Assembly: GCF_023856365.1 (NCBI RefSeq)
Contig: NC_064539.1
Span: 12,785,519-12,849,518 of the forward strand
Direction of reading: 5' to 3'
Source of the DNA: Brienomyrus brachyistius
Lineage: Eukaryota; Chordata; Actinopteri; Osteoglossiformes; Mormyridae
Length of the DNA: 64,000 nucleotides
The position numbers and the translations under genes were made by a program. The notes under the pieces were generated by a model, which saw only the letters and a list, made by a program, of their open reading frames with translations, was not told the DNA's origin and made no database searches. Shown in pieces: positions 46,829-59,955 of this stretch (its first letter is position 1; each line of letters starts with the position of its first letter).

Positions 46829-47986
46829 CGGTGTCCCTCAGGGCTCGGTTCTTGGCCCTCTCCTATTCTCCCTCTACACTAAATCTCTTGGCGAAGTTAT
46901 ATCCTCACATGGCTTCTCCTACCACTGCTATGCCGATGACACTCAACTCATCCTCTCCTTCCCTCCCTCAGACACTCATGTCTCCACTAAGATCTCTACA
47001 TGCTTGGCAGACATCTCATCTTGGATGACCACTCACCAGCTAAAACTCAAAACTAGTAAAACTGAGTTGCTTTACATCCCGGCTGACTCATCCCCCCTCC
47101 AGGACCTTGCGATCTCCTTTGACAACTCCCTGATCCGTCCTTCGGTTTCTGCTAGAAACCTTGGAGTTACCATAGATGATCGGTTGTCATTTTCCTCACA
47201 TATCGCCAGTCTTTCTCGCTCTTGTCGGTTTCTCCTCTTTAACATCAGGAGGATACGTCCATTTCTTTCCACCCAGGCTACCCAGATACTCGTCCAGTCC
47301 CTCGTCATCTCACGCCTTGACTACTGCAACTCGCTTCTAGCGAGTTTACCACTGAGCGCCATCCGTCCCCTCCAACTGATTCAGAATGCAGCTGCTCGTC
47401 TTGTTTTCATCCTTCCCAAGTTCTCCCACACCACTCCTTTGCTGCGCTCCCTCCACTGGCTTCCTGTAGCTGCACGCATCAGATTCAAAACACTGATGCT
47501 CGCATACAAAGCCAAAAATTCTCTGGCACCATCCTACCTAAAGGACCTCATCACACCCCGCTCTGCACCACGATCTCTCCGATCCTCCAGCACTGCTCGA
47601 CTGGTCCCACCTCCCCTCAAGGCACAAGGAAGACACGCATCTCGGCTCTTCTCTGTCCTGGCACCTAATTGATGGAATGAACTCCCCCTAGATGTCCGAA
47701 CAGCTGAATCCTTGAATGTCTTCAAGCGACGACTCAAAACTTTTCTTTTTCAGAAATACCTGACGTAGAACTTCTATATTCTTACTCGACTCTTTTTCTG
47801 GTGTGTGTTTTAAAAAAATTAAATAAAATAAAAATTCTGCACTACTCAATGGCGTTCTCAGAGATAGTATTCGTAGCTGGGGTCCTTATTGAGCTAGCAT
47901 CGGAAATTCATTTGAGTCTCAAAGCACTTATGTAAGTCGCTCTGGCTAAGGGCGTCTGCCAAATCCTGTAAATGTAAATGTAAATA
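46815..47986 (+). mobile_element. 5'-truncated L2-clade LINE
   Basis: It encodes the end of a reverse transcriptase: [18 protein letters not shown], the catalytic YADD (46929-46940) and [11 protein letters not shown], and then WNELPLDVRTAESLNVFKRR after one in-frame TGA (47670-47672). The 3' UTR ends in ctaagggcgtctgcc and a TGTAAA repeat tail, as L2 elements do. It lies between the two piggyBac halves. Only the 3' 1.2 kb was inserted or kept, so it cannot move itself. Confidence 0.9.
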
Positions 47987-48054
47987 TACTGCATGGACAA
48001 TGAACCTTGGTCGAGAACAGCTGTACATCTATGTTCATGTGTTCTCCTGGAGTG

Positions 48055-48480
48055 AAACTTTCAGCACAGTTCTTGGTGAAGGCTGGCAGAGAACGTGGTC
48101 ATGAGTCTGATGGAGTCATTTCTGGATGACGGGAGAAATGTCACAACGGACAATTTCTTCACCTCACTGTCACTGTCACACAGACTGCTTCACTTTACTG
48201 GGCATGGTGAATAACGTTTGCCGTGAACTTCCTCCATTGGCAAAGGACACTGCACAGGGAGAGGAATTCTCCACGTCAGTGTTTAGAATGGCGCGCATGT
48301 ATTCAGTACGAGCAGCAACAAGCAAGTGGCCAGTAGCTGTGTTTTACAACATGCTGGACTTGGTGGCGGTGAATGCCTACGTTCTGTACAAAGCATCTAC
48401 AGGGTGGAAAGGAAAAAGAAGATTGTTTCCGATTCTTCTAGCCAAGGAACTCCATTGCCAAATACAGGGATGATGGTCAC
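48055..48480 (+). pseudogene. piggyBac transposase fragment, second copy, inverted
   Basis: The plus strand carries LMESFLDDGRNVTTDNFF, ELPPLAKDTAQ, then directly MARMYSVRAATSKWPVAVF and VLYKASTGWKGKRR. Compared with the left copy, the stretch between the VFR and MARM motifs, including the intron-like gap, is deleted. Early stops and frame changes make it inactive. Confidence 0.88.
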
Positions 48481-49205
48481 TGGGTTTTCAAACGCTGCAA
48501 ACACAGACTTTGAAAGATAGACAGACTGTGTGGGACAGTAACCACTGAGACAAAAGGCAGAAAGATGACGAAGAGATGAACCTGGAACTGAGGCACGGAT
48601 ACATCAATTTTTACATGAACAGCCAAACATGCAAAGCTGGAGAGATCACACAAAAACAAAATTCACTTTTGGTGTTATAATTCAGTGATGGCCAATGAAA
48701 ATTAAATGACATTTTATTCTGTATGTGTATGAGCATGTCAAAAACCATGGACCATGACTTCACTCAGCTTATGACATTTATATACAAACATGCATTGGAG
48801 ACTGAAGTGTTAGCATGTTTTCATTTTATTCATTTCATTCTATTAGCAACTTTTCATTCTATTTTCACTCAATTTGTTTTATAAATAACACAGACTTGTG
48901 TTTCCATATATTTTGTGAATGTGCGTCTTTCATATTTGCAGGTCAGTCAGCGTGTGGGATATTTGGTATAGATATGGCAGACTTTTGTGAAGGTTTCCAT
49001 GTCACACACAGAGGTTTAGCCTGCCTTGGATTTGAGCTACTCTGAGTAAAAAATGCAAATGCGCCAGGCCTCACAGGTAATGGGTGTGTTTGCACAACAA
49101 AAGCAGGAGGAGGATGGGGCTGAAGACCTGCGAAAATCACAGCAGGGGTGACAAACACCTTGGGACTCTCAGCAGAGAATAAAAACTCGGTAAATCTAGT
49201 GTTAA

Positions 49206-51304
49206 TCAGTGAGGCCCTATTGTGTGACGTGTTGCACTTCAGGGATGTTGCAACTCTCTTTTCTCTCTTCAAAGGCTGAATCATCTTCTGGAGTGCATTA
49301 AATTTTGAAATCTTCATGTACAGATCATAATTGACCCTTCTAGAAATAAATGCTTATCTATTACTCAATGTGTATTTTTTACCACCAAGTTGATATTCCT
49401 TTTTATAAGTTGTATTTTAGTGATAATTTGGTAGTGACTCTGATTTATGGACCAACTTGGAACCCAAATTATATCACAGAGGCTAAAACCGCACAACAGA
49501 CTATACTATACACAGTAACTATAGTCAAGGAGGAACAGTCTAGTTTTTTCTGAAAGAAAAACACTTTGTAGAACACTTCAGTTCTACAAAACGTAAATTT
49601 TTGTTCCAGTCACCAGATGGTTCTATTGAAGTAAAAAACAATTAATTATCCATATGACTAGGCTGTCTAGTTGTTCTGTTTTTTACTACTCAAGGATTTG
49701 ACCATATTAAATTGTCCAATGATTATGAAACACCTGCCTTGTAAATAAAATGAACAAAACAAGCTGAAGGGGTGAAAGCAAAATATGTTTGTGGACAGGT
49801 TACAAGATTTCCCGAGGTTTGTCTCAACCAGGAAGAATTGGCAGATGTTCTTCCTATAGAGGTAAGAGCATCTGACCTCATAAGCATAAAAGAGCATACA
49901 ATCAGGAACAGACTAGAACAGGATATTTCTTGTGCTGGATAAAAAATCGATTCACTGGGTTATGATCTTCTGTTAATTTGTGTCCAGTGTTTTCTGTGGT
50001 TTTCAAACAGAATGAGCAATAAACAGAGGGCTGTACTGTGCGAAACCAGAAGAGCTGATTGTCCCAGTTTGTCTGTTGGGATGTGCACTAAGTTCAAAAG
50101 GCAACAACAGTAACAGTACAACAGGACAGGACAAGAAAAGCCAGGATCACACCATAAAAGCTAAAATGCATATTGCCCAAAAGAGAGGTCTTTCGTTGGT
50201 AGGAAGCAATGTTGATTATTTCTACGTATGAACAGACTCGCAGTTATATTCTTAATTGTCATACATTGTAATTTTTAAGTGTCATAGAATTTTATTAGGA
50301 AAACAAATTTAAAAATTAATGAAGAAACAAGTCATTTTAGGAAGTGATCTAGGTTCGTTTTTTCTATCCTCAGCTGTTTTGTACTGAAAATGTTACTAAA
50401 TCATTTTTTTGAATTTTCAGAAAAAAAGTTATAATATACCAACTGTCCAGTTTACTTAATATATTCTTAAAATGTATTTGCATAATCACCTAAAAATAGT
50501 TTTATTGAACAATTATTATCAACAAATATAACTGATACTCTTATTTGATGAGCTGTAAAAACATAACTATTACAGTTATTTGCATATGCAAGGGCTTATA
50601 TAAATTAACTAATTCAGTGACTGAGGAACATATATTTTCTAATCTGAATGTTACTCCATTTTGGTGGGTCTGCATTCATAGTCATCTAATTCTGCATGGT
50701 TTAACAACATGCTGCCCGGAAATATTTTTAAATGGCAACATCCATCAGGAAATCAAGAGGAATGTCATATGAATAAAATTCACCTTTATAACTGAAATAT
50801 TAATTTGTGAACATATTTTTGAATTACCAACTTTGATATAAATGAGATATCAAACTCTATAAGGATGCCATGTTTAGTCTCTGAGGAGGGCCAGGATCTA
50901 GGGTGACTCAACTTATTTGGGGCCCCAGATGAGGCCAACATAAATCAAATGGAAATCATTTGGGCGGTATAACGGTGTTACTGTGTCCCCAGCTATTAAG
51001 AAATCCCAAATGTATTATTTTAAAAATAATACAGGTGCTCTTTTTTCTAATGAACTGATAATGGGAGGGGGTGCTTAATAGAGGGGACGTTATGTAGTGC
51101 ACAGTGTTAGTGGGGACTGGAAGCTCACTTGAGTAAAAAACAAAATGGACTGCGAACTGCTGGAGCTGTTCGTGCGGCTGCAGATCGAATAGTGACGGTG
51201 TCAATACACGAAGGGTTAGAGCTTTAACCCTTCAAAACTGATAAGCCTTTTTGGGCTGCCTTTGATTCTGCAGTTTACAGTAGCCTACATGATTACATGT
51301 TACC
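49206..51304. other. Intergenic, no gene seen
   Basis: AT-rich sequence without recognised repeats or supported ORFs. Confidence 0.55.
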
Positions 51305-51311
51305 ATCTGCC

Positions 51312-51394
51312 TTGCTCCCGTAGCCTTTGGGATAGGCTCTGGACTCCCCGCGACCCTGACCAGGATAAGTGGTTTCAAAAAATGGATGGATGGA
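51312..51394 (+). mobile_element. V-SINE 3' fragment
   Basis: gggataggctctggactccc, aggataagtggtttc and the aaaatggatggatgg tail are the 3' end of the V-SINE family; the 5' part is absent. Confidence 0.8.
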
Positions 51395-51663
51395 AAAATA
51401 CCGTCATATACTGTATACCGGGGGTGAAATGACTAGAAGGTATGATGGTATGAAAATATTAATACTGCCCAAGTCTAGTGCAGATGCAACTAAAACAAAG
51501 AATAATAACTCACATACCACTGACAGTCCACAATGTGACCTACCTGTATTTTTGGACTAGCTAGCACCAAATGGTAGCGTGGTTATACAGGTTACGTTAG
51601 CTTAGGCTATGTGATCACATGTTCAAGACGGGATTTACATTAACTTAAGTGTGTGTGAAATTA

Positions 51664-52440
51664 ATATTTAATAAGGGTGTAATAGTACCCAAAACTGATG
51701 GTTCGGTATCAACCTCGGTTTTGGATTTATGGTTCGGTGCAGTTTTGGTACAACAGGGAAAACCCAATATATTTTGAAATCATTTATTATTGAAACGGCA
51801 AACGCGATTAAGAACAGTTGCAATCCAAAGGCAAAGCATCTGTCGATGTGTCTGAACAACAATACCAAAGAGACGCTTATTTGAACATTGTAAACAATTA
51901 CGTAATATAAGTTTTATTAAAAAAATACAATATTATAATAATCTAAAGCTAAAATACACGTTCTCTGCTACCGACAATGGCCACATATCTGAAGTTATAA
52001 ACACCCTCACAGCTGTAGTTTTTGGGCCTAGTCTGAATTTCTTGGCAGAAGTGCCTTAAATGCCATGGAGGGGGTGGGGCTAACTTTCTCAGGCTGTAGC
52101 TGTTCAGGTCATACACACACTCAGATGATGTCATCTCAAATGAGTTAGCATTGCTTATGTTTTCAGCAACATATCCCAGTTCGGTATAACAGAGCCGACA
52201 GGTCTTATCAGCTGTTCTTTCTCTAGTAGTGCTGTACTCAAATGGGAAACTAAAATGTTCCCAAACCGACGATTATGACTGACTACAACTATAATTAGCT
52301 GTAAGCAACTCCATCCATACAACATTCAAACATAAATAGCATAAGGTTTTCGTTTTCTGTGTTGAACATTTACTATGGACTGCCCGTGTCATATGATTGT
52401 GAGTATTGAACCGAAAATGATGTAGCAAATGCTACACGAC
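51664..52440. mobile_element. Possible hAT-like non-autonomous element
   Basis: The left end agggtgtaatagtacccaaa followed by ggttcggtatcaacctcggt matches the ends of a common fish hAT-type repeat. A decayed right end may lie near gagtattgaaccgaaaatga (about 52400-52420). Its interior has no transposase. Confidence 0.45.
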
Positions 52441-52859
52441 GAATACATATAACGTTACAGCGTTAGTATTTAACCAAAATGACATATTCAGATTAAATGT
52501 GGCTTCATACAATCAATGAAAAAAACAATATTTAATAATTTATCCATCCTAATATTTAATAATGTATTTAATAACGTATCCTTTTGGCTGGCTCTGGGTG
52601 TTTATATTTTAAGGACATTATTAACCCAGTTTAATTATTTTGTAAGATTAAACTTATAGCTGTGATGTTATTATACAGGTTTCAGCGCTTACTTGATGTC
52701 TGCATTATATGTTGCAAATAAACATTTTCCACAATATATTTAATATGTTAATATTTTTTCTATATGAAAAATCCTTATTTTTTTCTACCCTATCTTGTTT
52801 CAGAAGGTTCATGATATAAGACTAAATTCATCAAAAAGTGCTGTCATAGCAGAAGTGTG

Positions 52860-53425
52860 CCAAACCGTTGCATGTGACTTGGCCTCCACCATTGCCTGAT
52901 GCCTTCTTATGTCTCAATCGCGATCCCCATTCCCACCCTGCCACCTCAGTCGATGGAAGGCGCCCGGCCAGGCCTCCCATCGCTGTCTGTGTGACCCCTG
53001 GTAATCCTGTTTCACAGAAAGGCTCCCTGCTATTGGAAGCACAAAGGCAGCCGCTGCTGTTTCCCGCAGTCGATATTCTGACAGACTTGATCGAGCAAAT
53101 TAGTATGCTTTGCTAAGGGCATGACCGAAGACCTTTTCAACACCCTGGAGTCAATACAAAGGCCCGATGGATGGGGTATTTTTCTCTGCTCCCTCTTCTT
53201 TTCACCCTCACCCCCCACTCTATCTGTTGCCATGAAATTTAAGATCAAAGATTAAATTGTCTTTTTAGACATGGGAACAATTGTGAATTCCCCTGCTGCT
53301 TATGCACTCTTGTGATGTCTGCGCATGCATTGGAGTTTCTCTCCTGCATCTTCATGCATATTTACAGGGATGTCATGCAGATAAGTTTGAATCTGGCATC
53401 AGCTCCGGTTGTCAGTGTTCGTGAA
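52860..53425. promoter_or_regulatory. Candidate conserved non-coding element
   Basis: The most complex, GC-richer island of the 3' desert. It holds a TCF/LEF-like atcaaag (about 53244), the homeobox-like attaaattg, and repeated atgcat blocks. There is no coding pattern across its ORFs on either strand. Regulatory role and target are inferred. Confidence 0.35.
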
Positions 53426-53799
53426 TGAGGTGAATATAGTAATGAAACTATTGTATATTTTTCAGTAAGGAGCATAAATAGATAAAAGTCAATGGGAAGA
53501 ATATAGTGTCTTTGATGTGGATTAAAGAACACTTACTTATTTCCCTAAAAGTCAAGGGATTATCTGGTTAAGCAAAAGACATTGATGAGTCTAAAAACGA
53601 GAACCCCAAGTCATTCTGATGATTACAGTTTTTCATTAAACCAAAGTCTCATGCAGATGAAGTTGCGTAAAAATACTTCGCTTTTTTCCCAAATTGTGTT
53701 AATAATACTTAATTCATGCATGTAGGTTTTTTCTCATTTCATTCACTGGTCCTTTCCTATTGCTACAATTCCTTTGTGTGTATTTTGTTAAGGGAAAGT

Positions 53800-53960
53800 A
53801 AGAGTTAAGAGGCCACTGAGTAAGGTGAAGAAGGACAAAATGTGCCTAATTGGCACGACTGTACGTCTGTAATTATGTTGCGGATAATCAATAAGAGCAT
53901 TGGGCTGTAAAAGCTAGATACCGATGTTTTATACTCCTAGCCAGTCGAATGCCCCCTCCC
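53800..53960. promoter_or_regulatory. Candidate conserved non-coding element
   Basis: Contains cctaattgg, gtaattatg and ggataatcaataag, clustered homeodomain-like sites in otherwise plain DNA. Confidence 0.28.
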
Positions 53961-54834
53961 CTTAAAAAAAAGAATGAATTAGAGGACTCCTATGTTTTTT
54001 GCTAATATTAGGTATTCTTTTAATTTTCACTTTGGAACAGTAGTGCCCCACATTAATTATACAAAACATGCCACTGACATAACCTTTCTCTTTACAAAGT
54101 AAAAGGTACTATCAGTTATACGATGGCTCTGATAAAATACTGCAGTATTTATGAATATTATTCTTTTTTACTTAAAAATCTCTACCACGGCAAGAGCTTC
54201 TGTTTTTATTACACAGATATGTTGAGATGCTTTTAAAAGACTGCAAATCAATTTGCTAGCTATTTATAAAACTGCATAAGTACCAACCTTTCATTGGCAC
54301 ACATATATGAATACATTTGTACACTTTCTTTATGGAATCACATTAATTGCTGTCTTAGATGTTTGTATTATACATGCTTCACATATGTTTGTTGTGGTAT
54401 CTAAATAATTTATGTTTTGATAAACATTTTTGTTGAAACGAGTGCAGAATTAATATAACTTCAACTAAAATCAATTGCAAAATCTGTTCCGCTGGCTTGC
54501 ATACTTAGAAAAACTGAAAGGAAATTTTCCAATTTTGAATGCACATGACAGAATTTTTCCCAACATATCAACAAATGTATGCAGTACTTTTAATTCTTAA
54601 AAAATAAATGCATTTGTTTTTGAGGTAGATATAGCTCTTATCTGATGTGATTTGATATTTGGTTTCAACTTGCTGTAAAATCTTCAGTATATATTTCTCG
54701 AATCATTTGATAAAAGACATTAAATCACATTTTAGTAACACCACTATAGAAAATACAGTCGGAAAAAAACAAGATGGTTGTGTGAAATGCAACTTTGTCT
54801 ATTATTAAAATTTCTAGTGTATTTCCTACAGGAC

Positions 54835-55095
54835 ACTTGAAGAGCCCTATTATCCTCAGGAAATGCCCTAGATGGGCTAAATTTGTAGCCATTATTGCAC
54901 AGCTTCTGAGAAATGTGTAGTGTCCTGTAATTGCTGGTGTGTCTCACTGGGGACACTTTGATGGTGTCTGAGCTGGCATGTGTCAGACACCACAGGGCTG
55001 CTTTCTCCTTTACTTTGCCACAGTAAACTGGCAGGTTTCCTTTCCCATCTCACTGCCCTGGATGTTGTCAGAGCATTTCCTCTTTCCTGCATGTA
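54835..55095. promoter_or_regulatory. Candidate conserved non-coding element
   Basis: A balanced-composition block with no repeat signature (ctggtgtgtctcactgggga, gctggcatgtgtcagacacc). The latter contains a short palindrome tgtcagaca-like sequence. Confidence 0.25.
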
Positions 55096-55099
55096 ATGA

Positions 55100-55871
55100 T
55101 GTAAATCACTGTGAAAATATACAACAAACTATATGATGCTGCAAAAATGAACTGCTGAAACATATACAGTCAACGGTGTTTAGTTGTATAATGCAAATTA
55201 TTGAGAGCTGTTAACTCTTATTCCTTAAAATACTATTATGCCTTTATATTATATTATAATTATACCTTTATATTTTCAGTATACCACATAATGTATCTTA
55301 TTATTAAAAATATATAATTATATAGTGTAATAAGTTGTCAGAAATTTACATATATGTGTGTGTGTATAAAATATTGTTATACTGTATATAATGTGAGTGT
55401 TTCATTTAAGAAAAATATGTAGATAATGAAAATGATGTGAAATTTTCCCAACCAAAAGATAATGGGAGGGTCTGGTAGCTTTTTTCCAGCCCTGCCCTTT
55501 GTCACAACACTTAAATACCACCTTTCACTCAAAGATGACTGGATAACAGCGCCTCACAGGGCTGGCTATGGACTACTTACTACCTTAATAAAGAATCAAT
55601 GGTGCTCCCAGCGTGGTGGGAGTCATGGGGCGGCATGTGTGTGACCTGACTCAGCCGACACAGGCATGTCCTGACGCTCGGTCCTGGAGCAAATTGAATC
55701 GGCTGGGCTCTCTTGCACAAAACGTGGTGAGGGGTGGGGTCATTTACTCATCGATTGAGTTTAAATGTATGAATGCTGATTTGAATAACAGCAAAACAAC
55801 AGCAGCACAGATGACAAACAACATCAACAAAACCAGCTATGTCAGCAATCAGATTCAATAGTAAACACTGA

Positions 55872-55944
<73 letters not shown>

Positions 55945-57570
55945 ATCAATAAAATATCAATTATTATTATTTATTATAAATATTGTATGCTGCAAAGCCC
56001 CTATATGTTCACTGTAAATGAAAATAATATTGGTGAAACCTGATTATGCATGACCACCACATGTGAAGTGAAATACTGTACGAACGGTAAGTTTTAATTG
56101 CTCCAGCATATACAGTCAAGAGCATTTACAGAAGTAAGGAGAAATTGCACTTATTAAAACTCAACATTAGAACCAAACGTTTTTACTTTCAGAGATTTTC
56201 TTTAAAATATAAACAATTCTTTACCTTTTCTTTGGTATATAAAATATGACGTTGCAGGAATAACGGTCACAGCACAGGTGGAGTGAATGAAATCACAAGA
56301 AACAATGTATTTAATCTAAATACGGGATGTAAGGAAGAAATCCCCCCTCTGGAGAGGAATTCATTAATTTATATAGATTGCATAGTCACTAGATGGCACT
56401 CTAGTGATACATGTACAGAATCCAGAATAAAGCTACATTTTACAAAAAGCATACGTTTAATTTGAGATGTTAGCTTGAAAATGCCCATAGTTAATTTTCT
56501 AAATAAATAAATATATAGATCAGTGTATGTTTAGTCTACCATACAGTCCACAGGCTCATTAGAGGCTCAGCTAATAAATGTCACTCCTCTGGAGCGTCTT
56601 TATTGTGACTGGAAGCTTCAGAACAATGTGAGTTATTTGGTGGGAGGACTTAAGCTGGCCAAAGTACTCCAGTTTGTCACTGCATTAATGTCTCCTTCAG
56701 ACCTATGAGGAACCTGCAGGTCATCCTTTTCCATCAGTAAGAAGCAGACTATTCCTCCTGTTAGTAGTTGGTTGGTTTTATCTGCCAACACTTAAGCTGA
56801 ACAGGTCCTTGCCAGATTAATTTTGAATTATATTCCCATATTTTTACTCACCTACTTCTTACTGCTATAACTCTCAGGAGAAAATATAAAATTGTAGGGA
56901 GCACTATCAGAAGCATAGTAACTGTAAAACAAAAATATTATGATTGGCTCAATGCCTGAAACACAGCTGCAAAAAGGAGTTGGAGGACCTGCATTAGAGA
57001 ATAGTAAGTGTCAGAACAGCTAAAGAAATCACGTAGTGTATGAACTACATTCCTTTGAAGAAAGAAAAACAACTGTTACTTTATAGAAGTACTTATTTAT
57101 AGCAGTTACTTTACTTCAAAATAGTACTTTGTATGGAAGTCATTTTGAACTCTCGTGTTTTTAAGTTCACATGTTTTGAGCAGGGCTGCTATATCCAGCC
57201 TACATTTACAAATGAAGAAATACAAATGTCTAAAAATCTGTAAATAAAAATGTTGTTCAAACTTAGTGTACCACTTTTAAAGCTTGCATTCATTATGTTT
57301 TTTTTATACTGGATTCCTCTTGGTTTTTTGTAATAATTTCATATTTATTGTTGATTAAAAAGAAAGTATATTTTTGTAACTCACAACTCATTTAGATAAC
57401 TGTGTTTTGTGAATAAAATATTTTGTTCCTAAACATCCTTGTAAACGTACTATTTATTATAATGATAACATTTTCTGCCCTTTTTCGATTTACTAATTAA
57501 ATAAATAAATGCAAATAATAAATGTTCCTACATATGAGAATCTACTGGCAAATAAGCCAATGCATTCAAG
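55100..57570. other. Intergenic, no gene seen
   Basis: AT-rich with a long AT microsatellite at 55874-55941. The stretch 55550-55740 is GC-richer but unrecognised. Confidence 0.5.
55874..55941. repeat. (TA)n microsatellite
   Basis: An uninterrupted TA run of about 68 bp, followed by a LINE-tail-like tattattatttattata. Confidence 0.97.
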
Positions 57571-57574
57571 TTTA

Positions 57575-58090
57575 GCCTTTATTTGCTTAGAACCTTGGAT
57601 GTGGTGGCCCGGACTCACTTTGGATGGTAGCTGGGGGCCCAGCAGGACTCGCCAGCACCTGGCTGGATGGACTGCACACAGTACAGAGCCATCTGGGGGT
57701 AATTACAGCAAGGTATTCTTTAGAGGACCAGATGGGACCACGACACAGAAGGCCCAACCCCTCCCCATCATTTACAACATAATTCCATTCAATGATATAC
57801 TTAATCCTCCCACCAGCTAGGCCTTTCAGGCTACTGTTGTCACTGTTCCTTTATGTTAATTCAGACCAAAGAGCCTCGTGTCCCTCAAGGGACTGAAAGA
57901 AATTATTCATCCACAAATTGTTTCCACCACGCCAAGTACAGTAACATTTCGCCCCTCCCCCCGCTCGCTCTTGCCAAAAGGGGGATGTGCAGTGGGTGGT
58001 GGAGCGGGATCAGAGTTCCTTCCAGGGAAGGTCAGTGTCAGTCCTGCATGGTACCAGCTGAGGGCCAATACAGCCACCTGTTAGAAGACA
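57575..58090. promoter_or_regulatory. Candidate conserved non-coding element or old repeat
   Basis: A GC-richer island with ORFs of 68-105 codons on the + strand that share no homology I know. The sequence ccaagtacagtaacatttcg and the flanking C-rich tract stand out. Confidence 0.25.
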
Positions 58091-59685
58091 GAGTGTTTTT
58101 TTTTTTTGCTTTGGTACCACATATTCCCCAGTTGCTTTATAGCCTCACAGAAACCAGACAATTACCTTGACACATAATCAGAAATGTACAAAAGGTGTAC
58201 AAAAGTGAACTTTCTCAAAATTAAGCAAATGTGTTGGACAAACCAAAATCTCACAATGCTGGATGGATTTCATTAAAAGTGGGAAAAAGTGTAAACATAG
58301 TTTTTTATTATTTTTTTCTTCAAATAATAAGCAGACCAATATTTGACAATTATTTAGAACCATATGATATATATTTAATTTTAGCGTAACATTTCTTACA
58401 TTATTTTAACTTTAATTAATCATAGTATCAAAATAAAGTTCTAACCTAAACACAAGCACCAGTAATGTGACCAGAACATAAATACGAGAATTTAAGGGAA
58501 GGATGAAGTTTTAAGTGTGAGGGTCAAGAACAACAATTGAATAAGACTTAATGTATACAAAATAACAATGAGCTTTTCTGTTTGCTTGGCAACATGTATG
58601 CAAGCATAGGTAATTTACTATAATAACAATCAACAAATATGAATTTTGGTTAGCAAAAAAGGATCTTTTTAATGAAAATTGTAGATATGTATAAATAAAG
58701 TCTTACATTTAACATAATTGTAATTTACTTCCATGCATAAATCTCAGGGTCATAAAATGGATTATTACAAAAAAGGAGTCCTTGGAAGAGGAGGAGAGAC
58801 AGAATGAGACAGTGAGTGTAAGAGAGATGCACTCTGCACATTCTAATTGAATTACACCCTAACCTTTCCTGTATAATTCAGTGCCCCTTTTTGGTTTCTA
58901 TTATTTGTATTCTATTGATGAATATTTCATTTTTTAACAAACCATTAAAGAAAATTGTCCAATATTATTCACTTTCACTTATAACAGGGTTTTTTGCTGG
59001 TGCTTCTGGCTGACGACTTTAAAAATAAAATAGAAGATACGGTACAACAAAATAATATTTTACACGCTTTGCATTATGGAAATTTTCCACATCTTAGCCC
59101 CTAAAATCAAATTGAAAAAAGACACTACTCACATGTAACTCTACACTGGTACAGTACAAAAATAAAGGAAAATAAAATAAATAAATTATATTTACTTTTT
59201 AAGAAATATTTTGTAATATTTTCTATACATAAATGAATAAACTAAATTCTGTGTGTAATAGTGTTCTGTATACCCAAAATCCAAAATCTTGTGCAGCCTT
59301 GAATACATATCTCTATAAGTTAGAAATAGAAAACATTTTAAAATAAATAATTGAATTTTGTAAAATCTAAGTTCTTTATCTATAAAGCACAATTTCTTCA
59401 ATGCTACCACACCTACACATTAATACATTAATGAATATTAATTTGCAAATACAGCAGCATGAAACATATTTTTCACAGACAATTTCTAATCATTCCTGCA
59501 GCATTCACAGACAAATGTGGTCAGCATATTTGGATAGAACAACTAAATGAAATGTTTCACAAAACAAAACTTCTATTACAGTGTTAATTTATTCCCCATA
59601 TTGTGGCACCTGCTTGAGCACAATAGGTACTTTAACCACCCCCCCCCACACACACACACACACACACAAAAAAAGATCGACTGTT
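58091..59685. other. Intergenic, no gene seen
   Basis: Very AT-rich, with a C-run/CA microsatellite at 59637-59667. Nothing else recognised. Confidence 0.55.
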
Positions 59686-59689
59686 CTAC

Positions 59690-59955
59690 AAGAGTGAGAG
59701 CCCAGGGTTAACTGGCAGTGGGGCAGATGGAAACAGTGTAACAAGGCCTACTAACAAACAAAGCTGGAGAGATGGGGCATTGACATCGCACAGAACTCCC
59801 GGCCCAAGAGAGGTGTCTTCTGTGCAACTGTCAAGACAAGGGAGCTAAGGGAGGAGGGGTGCAGATCACTAGCATACGGCCAGGGTAACAACAGGAGGCC
59901 AAGTATCTAATTACCCACCAGTCACAACAGCCCAATCCTCAACCGTGATACAAAA
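59690..59955. promoter_or_regulatory. Candidate conserved non-coding element
   Basis: Balanced-composition, repeat-free block (aacaaggcctactaac, ggccaagtatctaattaccc) in an AT-rich setting, with a homeodomain-like taattacc. Confidence 0.28.

Larger units (their letters stand above)
45438..49201. mobile_element. Fold-back composite: two inverted piggyBac 3' halves around an L2 LINE
   Basis: It is bounded by TTAA (45434-45437 and 49202-49205), the piggyBac target. Both ends start CACTAGA read inward. The first 320 bp inside each end are inverted copies of each other, strongest at about 45530-45760 versus 48885-49110 (tgtgcaaacacacccattac, taccaaatatcccacacg-type blocks). The left half carries transposase on the minus strand, the right half on the plus strand. 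Both halves have the same 3' terminus, so the usual 5' terminus is missing. Confidence 0.85.

Noticed and set aside
46704..47672. A 322-codon ORF as a host gene
   Set aside because: Its first part is antisense to piggyBac transposase and the rest is L2 reverse transcriptase, so it is a chimera of two mobile elements.
53030..53248. Short ORFs in the island at 52.9-53.4 kb as a gene
   Set aside because: Frames on both strands are equally open, there is no recognised domain, and there are no flanking exons.
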